From an uncultured Crocinitomix sp. (lineage in GTDB: Bacteria > Bacteroidota > Bacteroidia > Flavobacteriales_D > Crocinitomicaceae), in the NCBI GenBank assembly GCA_937136425.1, contig CAKZON010000020.1, positions 186,001 through 250,000 of the forward strand: a DNA stretch of 64,000 nucleotides, in the 5' to 3' direction. The position numbers were made by a program, and so were the translations under genes. This document shows positions 27,056 to 35,479 of the stretch, one piece after another (positions within the stretch are counted from its first letter, which is position 1; the number at the start of each line of letters is the position of its first letter). The notes beneath the pieces are model-generated. The model worked only from the letters and a program-made list of their open reading frames with translations, did not search any database and was not told the DNA's origin.

Positions 27056-27796
27056 TTAGTTTCTAGATCTGGGATAACAAGTAGGTGGGCACGGCATTGA
27101 GTATTCAAGCAACACTTCCCCCCTCAAACAATTAGCACTTCCTGATGCTCGATACGAATTAATCGTTTCTTTTGGCAATTTAAATCCTAAAACGGGTGTA
27201 AATGAAATTGTTTCTTTGTTTGGGAATTTGTTTAGATCCAAACCTGCATAAATCTTAACATCCAAAATATTATGAGAACAATCCTCTAACATTTTATCAA
27301 TAAACGTGGTCATTGCGTCTCCAATCAAAAAATAATGTACTCGCTCAAGCACGTTTTGGTTCTTAGCAATAAATAAATCATCAATTAAATGATTATCTAC
27401 CTCATCCCAATTGGTTGCAATCATCTGTTTAAAGATAGGCGGAACAATAGCGGTATTTGGCAAATGAATTTCAGGGTTTGGCTTTTCAAAAGGATTTAGT
27501 TTAAAATTAGTGGGATCTGACTCGCCATGATAAACCGACATATACATGCAAGAAGTAAACGTATTTATGTTTACGGCTCCCTCTAAAGCCATGTGCATTT
27601 CAATTCGCGTAATCTTATCATCTCTCACAATACGATTAAATTCTGTAAGCTCTTCTGCATCATCCAATTGGTATTCGCTGAGCCGCTTTTGTTGCCCCTC
27701 TTCTACCTTTAAATAGTGGAAGTGATCTGCTAAACTGAGAATGGGTTCCATTTTCCAGTTATGGGTATGCAATGTAAAGTGATTGTTTTGAGACAT
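27056..27796 (-). CDS. Uncharacterised cytoplasmic protein heading a two-component operon
   Basis: 246 aa, no signal peptide or membrane helix. Notable are an N-terminal His-rich stretch (MSQNNHFTLHTHNWKMEPIL), a C-terminal Cys pair (MPCPPTCYPRSRN) and a mixed alpha/beta composition. First gene of the operon with the multi-span protein, kinase and regulator, and divergent from the VapA-like gene. I do not recognise a family. Confidence 0.7.
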   Translation of the reverse strand: MSQNNHFTLHTHNWKMEPILSLADHFHYLKVEEGQQKRLSEYQLDDAEELTEFNRIVRDDKITRIEMHMALEGAVNINTFTSCMYMSVYHGESDPTNFKLNPFEKPNPEIHLPNTAIVPPIFKQMIATNWDEVDNHLIDDLFIAKNQNVLERVHYFLIGDAMTTFIDKMLEDCSHNILDVKIYAGLDLNKFPNKETISFTPVLGFKLPKETINSYRASGSANCLRGEVLLEYSMPCPPTCYPRSRN

Positions 27797-27921
27797 GCTT
27801 TTGGGTTTTTAGGTTAAACGATCATCTAATAATAGTGAAAATTTTGCAGACCCGTATTTTCCACATACTGGAATTCACGTAATTATGGTCTGTTTTTAGG
27901 CTTTCATTCTCGCGACATTTG

Positions 27922-27941
27922 CCTTGTTGATCAACCCAAGG
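27922..27941. promoter_or_regulatory. Palindrome in the divergent region
   Basis: The ten-base perfect palindrome GTTGATCAAC is flanked by CCTT on one side and AAGG (after CC) on the other. It lies about 50 bp before the VapA-like start, in a region that serves both this gene and the divergent sensor operon. Candidate operator; regulator unknown. Confidence 0.35.
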
Positions 27942-27992
27942 TGTTCTCCGAAAAGCCTTTAAAAGAGTAGGATTTTATTCTAAATCAAAAAA

Positions 27993-28484
27993 ATGACAAC
28001 TAAAAATCAAGTAAACGAAGCAGTTGAACTTAGTGCAGCTGAAATTGCTAACTATCAAAAAATAGCAGAGGAAGAATTTATCAAAGTACAGCAAAAAATG
28101 CTACCAGAAGACGCAAGCAATTCGAAAATTAAAGCCCCTTTTCCGTTTGGTGCAACTTTCACAATTGGTGGGGCTGGATATTTTACATTGCATTCATCAA
28201 CTCCACTAGAATTTACAAATGGAGTTCAATTGAACTTTAAAGGAGAAGGTGGAGGAATTATCATTGGCGGAGGAGTATATGCGGGTGCTGGATTCTTCCT
28301 TGTTGATCCTAAATCACTTCCTCAAAAACGTGTTGGTTTTCATGTTGTTGCTGGCCCTGGAATTCTAGCACCATTAATCATCACTTGGCTTTACAATAAT
28401 CGTCCAATAGGCTCTTTTGCTGGTGCTGGGGCTGCTGCTTTTGTCGGAACTGGTGGTGGGCCAGGAACATTTACACATGTATAA
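27993..28484 (+). CDS. VapA-like glycine-rich beta-barrel protein
   Basis: 163 aa without signal peptide. After about 50 helical residues the rest is a Gly-rich series of strands (GGGIIIGGGVYAGAGFF, then GFHVVAGPGILAPLI and a last block GSFAGAGAAAFVGTGGG). The order and the final A-G-A...G-x-G-G-G pattern recall the virulence-associated protein A (VapA) barrel of Rhodococcus equi, whose family has scattered members elsewhere. The resemblance is by eye. It is followed by a terminator and then a decarboxylase gene. Confidence 0.6.
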   Translation: MTTKNQVNEAVELSAAEIANYQKIAEEEFIKVQQKMLPEDASNSKIKAPFPFGATFTIGGAGYFTLHSSTPLEFTNGVQLNFKGEGGGIIIGGGVYAGAGFFLVDPKSLPQKRVGFHVVAGPGILAPLIITWLYNNRPIGSFAGAGAAAFVGTGGGPGTFTHV

Positions 28485-28501
28485 TTCAATTTACAACGAA
28501 G

Positions 28502-28536
28502 AAAGAGGTTGTTCTCACAAAGAATTACCTCTTTTT
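28502..28536 (+). terminator. Terminator between the VapA-like and decarboxylase genes
   Basis: Eight-base arms AAAGAGGT/ACCTCTTT with a 17-base loop, followed by further T. Moderately strong; partial readthrough into the decarboxylase gene is possible. Confidence 0.6.
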
Positions 28537-28570
28537 AACCTCCATTTAAATCAAACAAAAACTTATTATT

Positions 28571-30475
28571 ATGAATGAACTGATTTTACAAGTTGATGAA
28601 GTTGAATTATACCTCATCAAAACCAATCCAGCCAAGTTACACATTAGTGCTAAGGGAACAACCACCAGCATGAACTGGGAAAATGCAGAGTTATTATTAT
28701 CCAAAGCACTTCCAGTTGATGGGATATACGAATTTGAATTTAGGGCAACTCCACCAGGAATAATACGCCCCGTTTTATCGCCAATTGAAGCCGAGTATTT
28801 ATTTGACGTTTTGCCTGAAGATTTAATTGGTGTGCGTATAATTAGCCAAACCAATTCTATTGAAACGCCATTAGAAAAAGCAATTGAACAGGATAGCGAA
28901 GAGAAAAGGCCGAGTGGTTATTGGACACCAAACAACATTGATTATCGTCTTTTTCAGCTTTCAAAAAATGCGCTACCTGAAAGACAACAACGCTTAGCTC
29001 TCCGCCAATTGTCCAGTTTTGTTGAAAACGGTAAAAAATTCTTTTTAGGTTTTCAAGCCACACAAAAATTGCAATTCAGTCACCTTAGCGAATATTTAAA
29101 CGTATCAGTTAATAATATTGGGGATTCATTTTCAAACCCAAACAAACCTGGAGTAGTTCCGCCAGACGGTTATTATACACTAAATTGTAAATGGATGGAA
29201 CGCGCCGTTTTGGACTATTATGCTGAACTATGGAATGCAAAATATCCGCGCCTTACTAAGGATGATGATCCTGGCGGAAAAGAATGGCCTGAAACATATT
29301 GGGGATACATTGTTTCAATGGGCAGCACAGAAGGCAACTTACTTGCCATGCGAAATGGTAGAGATTATTTGAACGGAACTCGCTTAGAATATGACGAAAA
29401 AAAAGCCAATGCAAAACGTTTAAGTGTAACTAATGATGCTTGTCCAGATGCACACTTCCTTGAATATTTAAATTACCAGGCACCAGAAAGCGATAATGAG
29501 AATGAATATATTCCTGTCTTGATCTATTCAGAAGCAACACATTATTCTGTAAAAAAAATAGGTGAAGTATTACAAATTGATGATTTCAATAAATTGGGTA
29601 AAAAGAAATATCCTGGCCAATGTCCTATTACCAGAGATGGCAAATGGACAAATGAACCTGCCCCAATAAATGCAGATGGAAGTATTGATTTAGAAGCATT
29701 AAAAAAGTTAGTAGATTTCTTTGCAGAGAAAAAACATCCGATTCTTATCAACTTCAATTACGGAACAACATGGACAGGTGCTTATGACAACGTAGGTGAA
29801 GCCATTAAAATTTTGGTGCCCATTCTTAAAAAGCACGGCATGTATGAACGTGAAGTAGTTTGGAAAGATGAGGATGGAAAAGAACATAAAAGTATTCGAA
29901 ATGGATTTTGGTTTCATGTGGATGGTGCCTTAGGTGCAGGTTATGTTCCATTTCTTAAATTAGGTGAAAACCCAGAGCAACCATCTATCTTTCCTGAATT
30001 CGATTTTAAACAAGAAATTCATTCCATTGCAATGAGCGGGCATAAATGGGCTGGGGCACCTTGGCCGTGCGGAATTTATATGACAAAGAATAAATTCTTG
30101 ATTTCTAATGATGTACCTAGTTATGTTGGCTCAATGGATTCAACATTAGCTGGATCTCGAAATTCATTCTCTGCAATGATTATGTGGGATTATTTATCAA
30201 AAACATCATACGCCAAACAAAGCCGAGAAATTCAGACGGCACTTGCATTGGTTGAACGCGTTTACAATCAACTTTCTCAAATTTATAAGCCAGGTGAAGT
30301 TAAAAAAGTACCCGGCTCGGTAATGATTCGTTTTCCAAAACCAAATATCGAGATTGTTAAAAAATATGCTTTGAGTTCTAAAGGAAATGAAGCTCATATT
30401 TTAATGATGCGAACGATAGATGAAAAGCAAATAAGCGCTTTACTTAAAGACTTACGAAAGTCGCTTAACAAATAG
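28571..30475 (+). CDS. PLP-dependent group II decarboxylase with N-terminal beta domain
   Basis: 634 aa. Residues 1-95 form a small beta-rich domain (LHISAKGTTTSMNWENAELL, PVDGIYEFEFRATPPG) of a type seen alone in other proteins. The rest is an aspartate-aminotransferase-fold decarboxylase resembling histidine decarboxylases: SMGSTEGNLLAMRNGR for phosphate contacts, EATHYSVKK, the cofactor Asp in HVDGALGAGY and the Schiff-base Lys in AMSGHKWAGAPWPCG. The amine product cannot be assigned; an amino-acid or peptide substrate is possible. It is downstream of the VapA-like gene and is followed by a strong terminator. Confidence 0.88.
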   Translation: MNELILQVDEVELYLIKTNPAKLHISAKGTTTSMNWENAELLLSKALPVDGIYEFEFRATPPGIIRPVLSPIEAEYLFDVLPEDLIGVRIISQTNSIETPLEKAIEQDSEEKRPSGYWTPNNIDYRLFQLSKNALPERQQRLALRQLSSFVENGKKFFLGFQATQKLQFSHLSEYLNVSVNNIGDSFSNPNKPGVVPPDGYYTLNCKWMERAVLDYYAELWNAKYPRLTKDDDPGGKEWPETYWGYIVSMGSTEGNLLAMRNGRDYLNGTRLEYDEKKANAKRLSVTNDACPDAHFLEYLNYQAPESDNENEYIPVLIYSEATHYSVKKIGEVLQIDDFNKLGKKKYPGQCPITRDGKWTNEPAPINADGSIDLEALKKLVDFFAEKKHPILINFNYGTTWTGAYDNVGEAIKILVPILKKHGMYEREVVWKDEDGKEHKSIRNGFWFHVDGALGAGYVPFLKLGENPEQPSIFPEFDFKQEIHSIAMSGHKWAGAPWPCGIYMTKNKFLISNDVPSYVGSMDSTLAGSRNSFSAMIMWDYLSKTSYAKQSREIQTALALVERVYNQLSQIYKPGEVKKVPGSVMIRFPKPNIEIVKKYALSSKGNEAHILMMRTIDEKQISALLKDLRKSLNK

Positions 30476-30488
30476 TAAAAGTCATTTT

Positions 30489-30523
30489 TTAAAACCGTCT
30501 TGGATTATTCAAGGCGGTTTTTC
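30489..30523 (+). terminator. Intrinsic terminator of the decarboxylase gene
   Basis: Twelve-base arms AAAACCGTCTTG/CAAGGCGGTTTT with one G-U pair, seven-base loop, then T residues and a T-rich tail. Confidence 0.85.
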
Positions 30524-30590
30524 ACTTTTTTACTGATTAAATGGTTGCGACTAGGATGCAAATTCGAGCAATAATTCTTAATTTTGCGAC

Positions 30591-31487
30591 ATGTTAAGTA
30601 TCGATCCTAAAGAACTTCCTATTCCAAAATTGCATGGTTATTTATTGGGCGCAGTTGGCCCAAGACCCATTGCATTTGCCAGTACTATTGATGCCGAAGG
30701 GAATCCGAATTTAGCTCCCTTTAGTTTTTTTAACGTATTTAGTGCAAACCCACCTATTATGGTTTTTTCTCCTGCGCGCAGTGGAAGAACGAATACGACT
30801 AAGGACACTTATAACAATGTAAAAAACATTGCAGAGGTTGTTATTAACGTAGTTAGTCATGATATGGTTCATCAAATGTCATTAGCTAGCTCTCCATATT
30901 CACCTGGTGTAGATGAATTTGCAAAAGCCGGGTTCACTAAAATAGCTTCTGAAACTATTCAACCTTTTCGCGTAGCAGAATCACCCGTTCAATTTGAATG
31001 TGTGGTGAATGAAGTAGTTGAATTAGGTCAAAATGGTGGCGCTGGAAACTTAGTGATTTGTGAAGTGAAAAAAATTCACATTAATGAGGATGTCTTAGAT
31101 GCTGACGGCAAAATTGATCAACATAAAATTGACCTTGTTTCACGAATGGGTGGAAATTGGTATTGCCGAGCAGATGAAAATTCAATGTTTGAAATTACAA
31201 AACCAATTACTACTGTTGGAATTGGTGTAGATGCTATACCTGAAGACATCCAAAACAGTTCTCTATTATCTAAAAATGATTTAGGGCAATTGGGTGGAAT
31301 TGAGGAATTACCAAATGAAACGGATGTAAATGAATATAAATTACTTGAGTTAAGCGATTTATTCGTTTCTTTGGAAGACGAACAGACAAAATTGGAGTTT
31401 GAACTCCATAAAAGAGCAAAGGAATTATTAACTGAAAATAAACTGGATGAAGCATGGATGACGCTTCTATCCTTCAACAACAACTAA
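30591..31487 (+). CDS. Flavin reductase-like, FMN-binding split-barrel protein
   Basis: 298 aa. The N-terminal about 200 residues show the flavin-reductase-like pattern (GAVGPRPIAFASTIDAEGN, LAPFSFFNVFSANPP, SGRTNTTKDT, and the NVVS...SPYSPGVDEF part). The C-terminal about 90 residues are acidic and helical with no match I can name. Enzymes of this family bind FMN and reduce flavin or other electron acceptors. Twelve bases upstream of the DUF3127 gene. Confidence 0.88.
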   Translation: MLSIDPKELPIPKLHGYLLGAVGPRPIAFASTIDAEGNPNLAPFSFFNVFSANPPIMVFSPARSGRTNTTKDTYNNVKNIAEVVINVVSHDMVHQMSLASSPYSPGVDEFAKAGFTKIASETIQPFRVAESPVQFECVVNEVVELGQNGGAGNLVICEVKKIHINEDVLDADGKIDQHKIDLVSRMGGNWYCRADENSMFEITKPITTVGIGVDAIPEDIQNSSLLSKNDLGQLGGIEELPNETDVNEYKLLELSDLFVSLEDEQTKLEFELHKRAKELLTENKLDEAWMTLLSFNNN

Positions 31488-31499
31488 ACAAACCAAATT

Positions 31500-31853
31500 A
31501 TGTACACATTAAAAGGAGAGCTAAAAGTGATCGGAGATGTTCAACAAATTTCTGATTCATTTAAGAAGAGAGAATTTGTGGTAGTGGACGCTTCCGGACA
31601 ATACGCACAAACAATTATGTTTCAAGCCGTGCAAGACAGAACGGATCTTTTAAACAATTTTAAATTAGGCGATAATGTAGAAGTTACGTTCTTTTTAAGA
31701 GGACGTGAGTGGACAAATCCTAAAGATGGCGCAGTGCGTTACTTTAACTCATTAGATTGCTGGAAAATTGAACCAATTGGTGGTGGAACTGCAGCTACAG
31801 CTGATAATGCTGAAACTTTCGTTGCTGAAGGTGATGATGACTTACCATTTTAA
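31500..31853 (+). CDS. DUF3127 protein with SSB-like acidic C-terminal tip
   Basis: 117 aa. OB-fold-like sequence of the DUF3127 family (SFKKREFVVVD near the start, then TNPKDGAVRYFNSLDCWKIE). It ends with a disordered linker and EGDDDLPF, the same kind of acidic tip by which single-stranded DNA-binding proteins recruit partners. A role in nucleic-acid binding is likely but unproven. The last codons are duplicated 102 bases downstream (31924-31953), separated by a dispersed repeat. Confidence 0.88.
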   Translation: MYTLKGELKVIGDVQQISDSFKKREFVVVDASGQYAQTIMFQAVQDRTDLLNNFKLGDNVEVTFFLRGREWTNPKDGAVRYFNSLDCWKIEPIGGGTAATADNAETFVAEGDDDLPF

Positions 31854-31955
31854 TATAAAAGTGGATTAAAAAATTAGACCTAATTTAAATCCCTTAGAAG
31901 TTTATACTGAGCTTGCCGAAGTATTGCTGAAAGTGATGATGACTTACCGTTCTAA
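31822..31955. repeat. Duplicated 3' end of the DUF3127 gene around a dispersed repeat
   Basis: Copy 1 (31822-31853) is the real gene end; copy 2 (31924-31953) still encodes AESDDDLPF and a stop in an isolated frame. Between the two last codons the differences are mostly third-position (CCA TTT TAA against CCG TTC TAA). Between them lies a CTTCG-type repeat (31897-31923; on the minus strand it reads CTTCGGCAAGCTCAGTATAA). Confidence 0.85.
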
Positions 31956-31972
31956 TTAAATAATAAAATTTT

Positions 31973-32007
31973 AAAAGGTGTTTGTCAGTAGCAAACGCCT
32001 TTTTTTT
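31973..32007 (+). terminator. Intrinsic terminator downstream of the duplicated DUF3127 tail
   Basis: Twelve-base arms AAAAGGTGTTTG/CAAACGCCTTTT (one G-U pair), seven-base loop, T-run. The next start codon is only five bases further on. Confidence 0.85.
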
Positions 32008-32012
32008 GGCTT

Positions 32013-32525
32013 ATGCAAAAAATCTATTTCATATTACTCGTTTTTTTACCGCTGTTTAATTTTGGTCAAATCTCTAAAAAATGGGAAGGTCATTATGTGG
32101 GGAAATTAGAAATCCAATCAAGTGACAAAACCAGTCATTTTCATATGGAGCTTATTTTTAAAAAACAAGATGACGTCACTTATGATTGGACCATTGTGTA
32201 TGGAGAAGATAGCTTGAGACAAGAACGTAATTATTTATTGCGAAAAATAGATGCTCATCACTATGAAGTAGACGAGCGAAATGGTATTGTCTTGTCAACG
32301 AATTTGTTTAAAAACACTTTTGTAAGCGTTTTTGAAATGCAAGGAAATTTGATTCATGCTACCTACACCTTTAAGAAAAACAAACTGTATTTTGAATTAA
32401 CTTCTTCCTCTTCCAGCTCTCCCACTGGAGTTATTGCTCCCAGAACAGAAGATGAAGAGGTTGTTCCTCTCGCACACACATACACTACTGTAACCCGTCA
32501 AACTGCGGTATTGAAAAAGAAATAA
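32013..32525 (+). CDS. Secreted protein of unknown function
   Basis: 170 aa. Signal peptide MQKIYFILLVFLPLFNFGQ. The mature part is a small beta-rich domain (KWEGHYVGKLEIQSSDK, FHMELIFKKQDDVTYDWTIV) reminiscent of lipocalin-like or META-like sheets, and ends in a Ser-rich and charged tail. No family assigned. Confidence 0.7.
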   Translation: MQKIYFILLVFLPLFNFGQISKKWEGHYVGKLEIQSSDKTSHFHMELIFKKQDDVTYDWTIVYGEDSLRQERNYLLRKIDAHHYEVDERNGIVLSTNLFKNTFVSVFEMQGNLIHATYTFKKNKLYFELTSSSSSSPTGVIAPRTEDEEVVPLAHTYTTVTRQTAVLKKK

Positions 32526-32584
32526 ATCGAAATAATTGTTCAAATAGATGTTTAAACATATATTTGTAGTCTAAAGTTGAAAAA

Positions 32585-33262
32585 ATGATAAAAAAGATAA
32601 TAATCGGCGTAGCTATTGCCGCAGTAATTGGAGTAGGTGTTGTAATGTATGCACTTTCTGGGGAATACGAAAGTAAGTTAGATAAATCAGATGTTGATTC
32701 TGAAGTAGCAGTAGATTCAACTGGTAACGAAGTTCCATCATTGTCTTTGATTGAAGGAAATTACCATGTAACAAGCGGCGAAGGTATTCAAGCAGAGCTT
32801 TTGTTTGATGCAGATGGAATGAAAACTGCTAAAGGTGCTTTTGAAAAATTTAGTGTCGATTTTGATATTACAACAGACTATCATCAGTCAACTTTAAACG
32901 TTAACATTGAATCTGCTTCTTTAAATACTGGAAACAGTATGCGTGATGAGCACTTGGCGGAAGCTGATTTCTTTGATGTTGCAACATACCCTACTATTAC
33001 ATTCTTATCATCAATAATTGAAGATACTGATACAGGATATGTGGCTAAAGGTGATTTAACTCTTTTAAGCAATACTAAACCAATTGATGTTCCTTTTAAA
33101 CACATAGGTAGCGGTACCAACTCAGAAGGAGCAGCTTTTGAAGCGTTCGAAGGAAATTTTGTTTTTGATAGAGTAGAATACGGAATGGAAGAAATTTCAG
33201 GTGCTGGAAATGTAGTGACAGTTAACTTTTATTGCGAGCTAGGAATAGTTGCTGCTAACTAA
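32585..33262 (+). CDS. YceI-family protein
   Basis: 225 aa. An N-terminal membrane helix or uncleaved signal (IIIGVAIAAVIGVGVVMYAL) precedes an acidic linker and a YceI lipocalin-like barrel with the hallmark motifs AKGAFEKFSVDFDI, SLNTGNSMRDEHLAEADFFDVATYP and DRVEYGM near the end. The family binds isoprenoid-type lipids in periplasm or membrane surface; the ligand here is not known. Confidence 0.9.
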   Translation: MIKKIIIGVAIAAVIGVGVVMYALSGEYESKLDKSDVDSEVAVDSTGNEVPSLSLIEGNYHVTSGEGIQAELLFDADGMKTAKGAFEKFSVDFDITTDYHQSTLNVNIESASLNTGNSMRDEHLAEADFFDVATYPTITFLSSIIEDTDTGYVAKGDLTLLSNTKPIDVPFKHIGSGTNSEGAAFEAFEGNFVFDRVEYGMEEISGAGNVVTVNFYCELGIVAAN

Positions 33263-33329
33263 AACAAAACCATTTGCTTATTAACCTGCTAACAGCATAA
33301 TATTTTTCAGGTTTTCAAGTTATTGATTT

Positions 33330-34193
33330 ATGCGTGTTCGTATTCATGCTTACGGTTTAATATTGGTAATGGCTTTTACTTCAATTGCGATTAGTTCATG
33401 TAAAAACAAGCCAAAATTTAAGCTGAGATCTAAAAAATACCTGCACATTTCTCACACTAAATCAGATTCAATTGAGTTCATTAACGCTAATGCAACAGCA
33501 ATTGATTATAGCAAATACGATTTATTGATGTTGGGCGGAGACATGGGTTATTCTAGTTCAGAAAACGCACCAAGTTTAAACCGATTGGATGCTGTTTTTG
33601 ATTTAGACAATCCTAACACTTTATGGGCATTAGGTAATCATGATTATGCCAACTTATCATTACTTACTGATTATACACAACGCCCAACATACTATGCATA
33701 TGCCAAGAACGGAATCACATTTGTTGTTTTAGATTCGCAAGACAGCTTATGTTATATTACTGGTGATCAATTCGTATTTTTAAATGAAGTGTTAGACACG
33801 ATTGAAAATTCATCTCACTTGGTTTTGCTACATCATAAATTAATATGGATGCCAAACAATGAAACGCTGAGCCCACAAATTGCATCTGTATCTAACGGTC
33901 CACTTGGCGATTGTCATTATTGCTTAAACCCAAACAATTTTTACGCAGATATTTATCCGCGCCTAGTTAACATTCAAAATAACGGAACCAAAGTGCTATG
34001 TGTTGGAGGCGATTTAGGTTTTAACAGCACTACTTTTTCTTATCAAACTCCTGATGGAATTGAATTTTTAGGTTCAGGAATTTCTGCTGAAAATGAAGAG
34101 AATCATGCCATTTTATTTCATCATGACGTTAAAAACCAAGTAATGACTTGGGAGTTTAAACCAATTCGAAAATTAAAACAAGTCAAAGACTAG
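33330..34193 (+). CDS. Lipoprotein metallophosphoesterase
   Basis: 287 aa. Signal peptide with lipobox AISSC (about Cys24). A calcineurin-like fold is indicated by GGDMGYS, ALGNHDYANLS (GNHD), LLHHKLIWMPN and GGDLGFNST. The usual first D-x-H motif is replaced by SHTKSD, so the metal site may be altered. A related lipoprotein (60891-61733) has the same order of motifs. Role unknown; probably periplasm-facing. Confidence 0.8.
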   Translation: MRVRIHAYGLILVMAFTSIAISSCKNKPKFKLRSKKYLHISHTKSDSIEFINANATAIDYSKYDLLMLGGDMGYSSSENAPSLNRLDAVFDLDNPNTLWALGNHDYANLSLLTDYTQRPTYYAYAKNGITFVVLDSQDSLCYITGDQFVFLNEVLDTIENSSHLVLLHHKLIWMPNNETLSPQIASVSNGPLGDCHYCLNPNNFYADIYPRLVNIQNNGTKVLCVGGDLGFNSTTFSYQTPDGIEFLGSGISAENEENHAILFHHDVKNQVMTWEFKPIRKLKQVKD

Positions 34194-34256
34194 TGCTGTT
34201 TAATTGAATCCTTATTTTTCTAATCAAATTGGAGATTAATGCATTAAATTTGCGCC

Positions 34257-34823
34257 ATGCAACACCACCATTATATCCTTTTTAAACCCCACGGTTATTT
34301 AAGCCAATTTATATATAATGGCAAACGCAAAAACCGTAAAAAGTTATTGGGCGAATTACACGATTTTGCTGAAGGAACAATGGCGGTAGGTCGATTAGAT
34401 GAAGATTCAGAAGGGCTTATTTTTTTAACAACTGACGGTAAAGAGAGTTACAATATTTTAAGTCAAAAATACGAAAAAGAGTACCACGTTCAAGTTGACG
34501 GAATCATTACTGAAGAAGCAATTGAATTGATGCGAAACGGCATTGAAATTGGAATTCAGGGAACAAAATATCTTACCAAACCTTGCAAAGCAACAATTAT
34601 AGATACACCTGTTTTTCCTCCAAGAGCAAAACCCATAAGAGACGAAAGACATGGCCCGACTAGTTGGGCATCTATTATTTTAAGAGAGGGGAAATTTAGG
34701 CAAGTAAGAAAAATGACTGCAGCTGCAGGATTTCCAACTTTAAGGTTAGTACGTGTGCGCATAGGCAATAGATGGTTAAATCAAATGCAACCAGGCGAAG
34801 TACAAGAAGTTGACGCATTTTAA
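34257..34823 (+). CDS. Pseudouridine synthase, RluE/RsuA-type
   Basis: 188 aa, a catalytic domain without S4 domain. The catalytic motif is VGRLDEDSEGLIFLTTDG (Asp in GRLD). FNPHGY-like KPHGYLSQF opens the protein, and GKFRQVRKMTAAAG is the RsuA-family C-terminal RNA-binding loop. RluE modifies U2457 of 23S rRNA; the length and lack of S4 domain fit RluE best. Confidence 0.88.
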   Translation: MQHHHYILFKPHGYLSQFIYNGKRKNRKKLLGELHDFAEGTMAVGRLDEDSEGLIFLTTDGKESYNILSQKYEKEYHVQVDGIITEEAIELMRNGIEIGIQGTKYLTKPCKATIIDTPVFPPRAKPIRDERHGPTSWASIILREGKFRQVRKMTAAAGFPTLRLVRVRIGNRWLNQMQPGEVQEVDAF

Positions 34824-34858
34824 AATCAACTTAGAAAATTTTCTATCTTTAATCCATT

Positions 34859-35464
34859 ATGGAAATAGTTATACTTGTTGGCTTTTTTGCCTTGCTTATT
34901 GGAGTTATTGTGCTTTCTATTCGTTTTGTCAAAAAACAGAATAATAAAAAAATAGTCTTGTTTCAAGAATGGGCTTTACGACTGAATTTGCAGCACGAGC
35001 ATAAAAAACAATTATTAGCCAAACTCAATACTTTATCTGGAGAATTAGATGGTGTACCGGTTGTTATTTATGAGCACATAGTTGGCTCAGGGAAAAACCA
35101 AGTATTATACACCACCGTTACTTTTGCTCCTAACCCATTTGACTTTGATTTTAGAATTGGAAAAGAAGGTTTTTTTAGCAAAGTAGGAAAAGCTTTTGGA
35201 GGAAAAGACATTGAATTTGGTGATGAAGAATTCGATAAAAAATTCCTACTAAAATGCAAAGAAGAAAATCGTTTTAGAAGTTTGATGGATTTTAGAATGC
35301 AAGGAGAATTGCGCGCTATTGAAAAGCAATTAAAAGGTAATATTTTAAGTACAAATGCAGGTTTTACCTACAGCCTTGTTGGCGGATTCAGCAAACAAGC
35401 AAAACTGGAAGAATTCGAGAAAGTGATGAGTTTCATGCGCACTTTAATAAAAAACTTGCGATAA
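34859..35464 (+). CDS. Membrane-anchored protein, first of a paralogous pair
   Basis: 201 aa. One N-terminal membrane helix (about 3-24), then a soluble domain. Shares with the next gene the pattern EWALRLNLQH, LLAKLNTLSGEL, FAPNPFDFDF and the closing KLEEFEKVMSFMRTLIK. No named family. It starts 35 bases after the pseudouridine synthase gene. Confidence 0.75.
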   Translation: MEIVILVGFFALLIGVIVLSIRFVKKQNNKKIVLFQEWALRLNLQHEHKKQLLAKLNTLSGELDGVPVVIYEHIVGSGKNQVLYTTVTFAPNPFDFDFRIGKEGFFSKVGKAFGGKDIEFGDEEFDKKFLLKCKEENRFRSLMDFRMQGELRAIEKQLKGNILSTNAGFTYSLVGGFSKQAKLEEFEKVMSFMRTLIKNLR

Positions 35465-35479
35465 CCTACTGATCAATTC

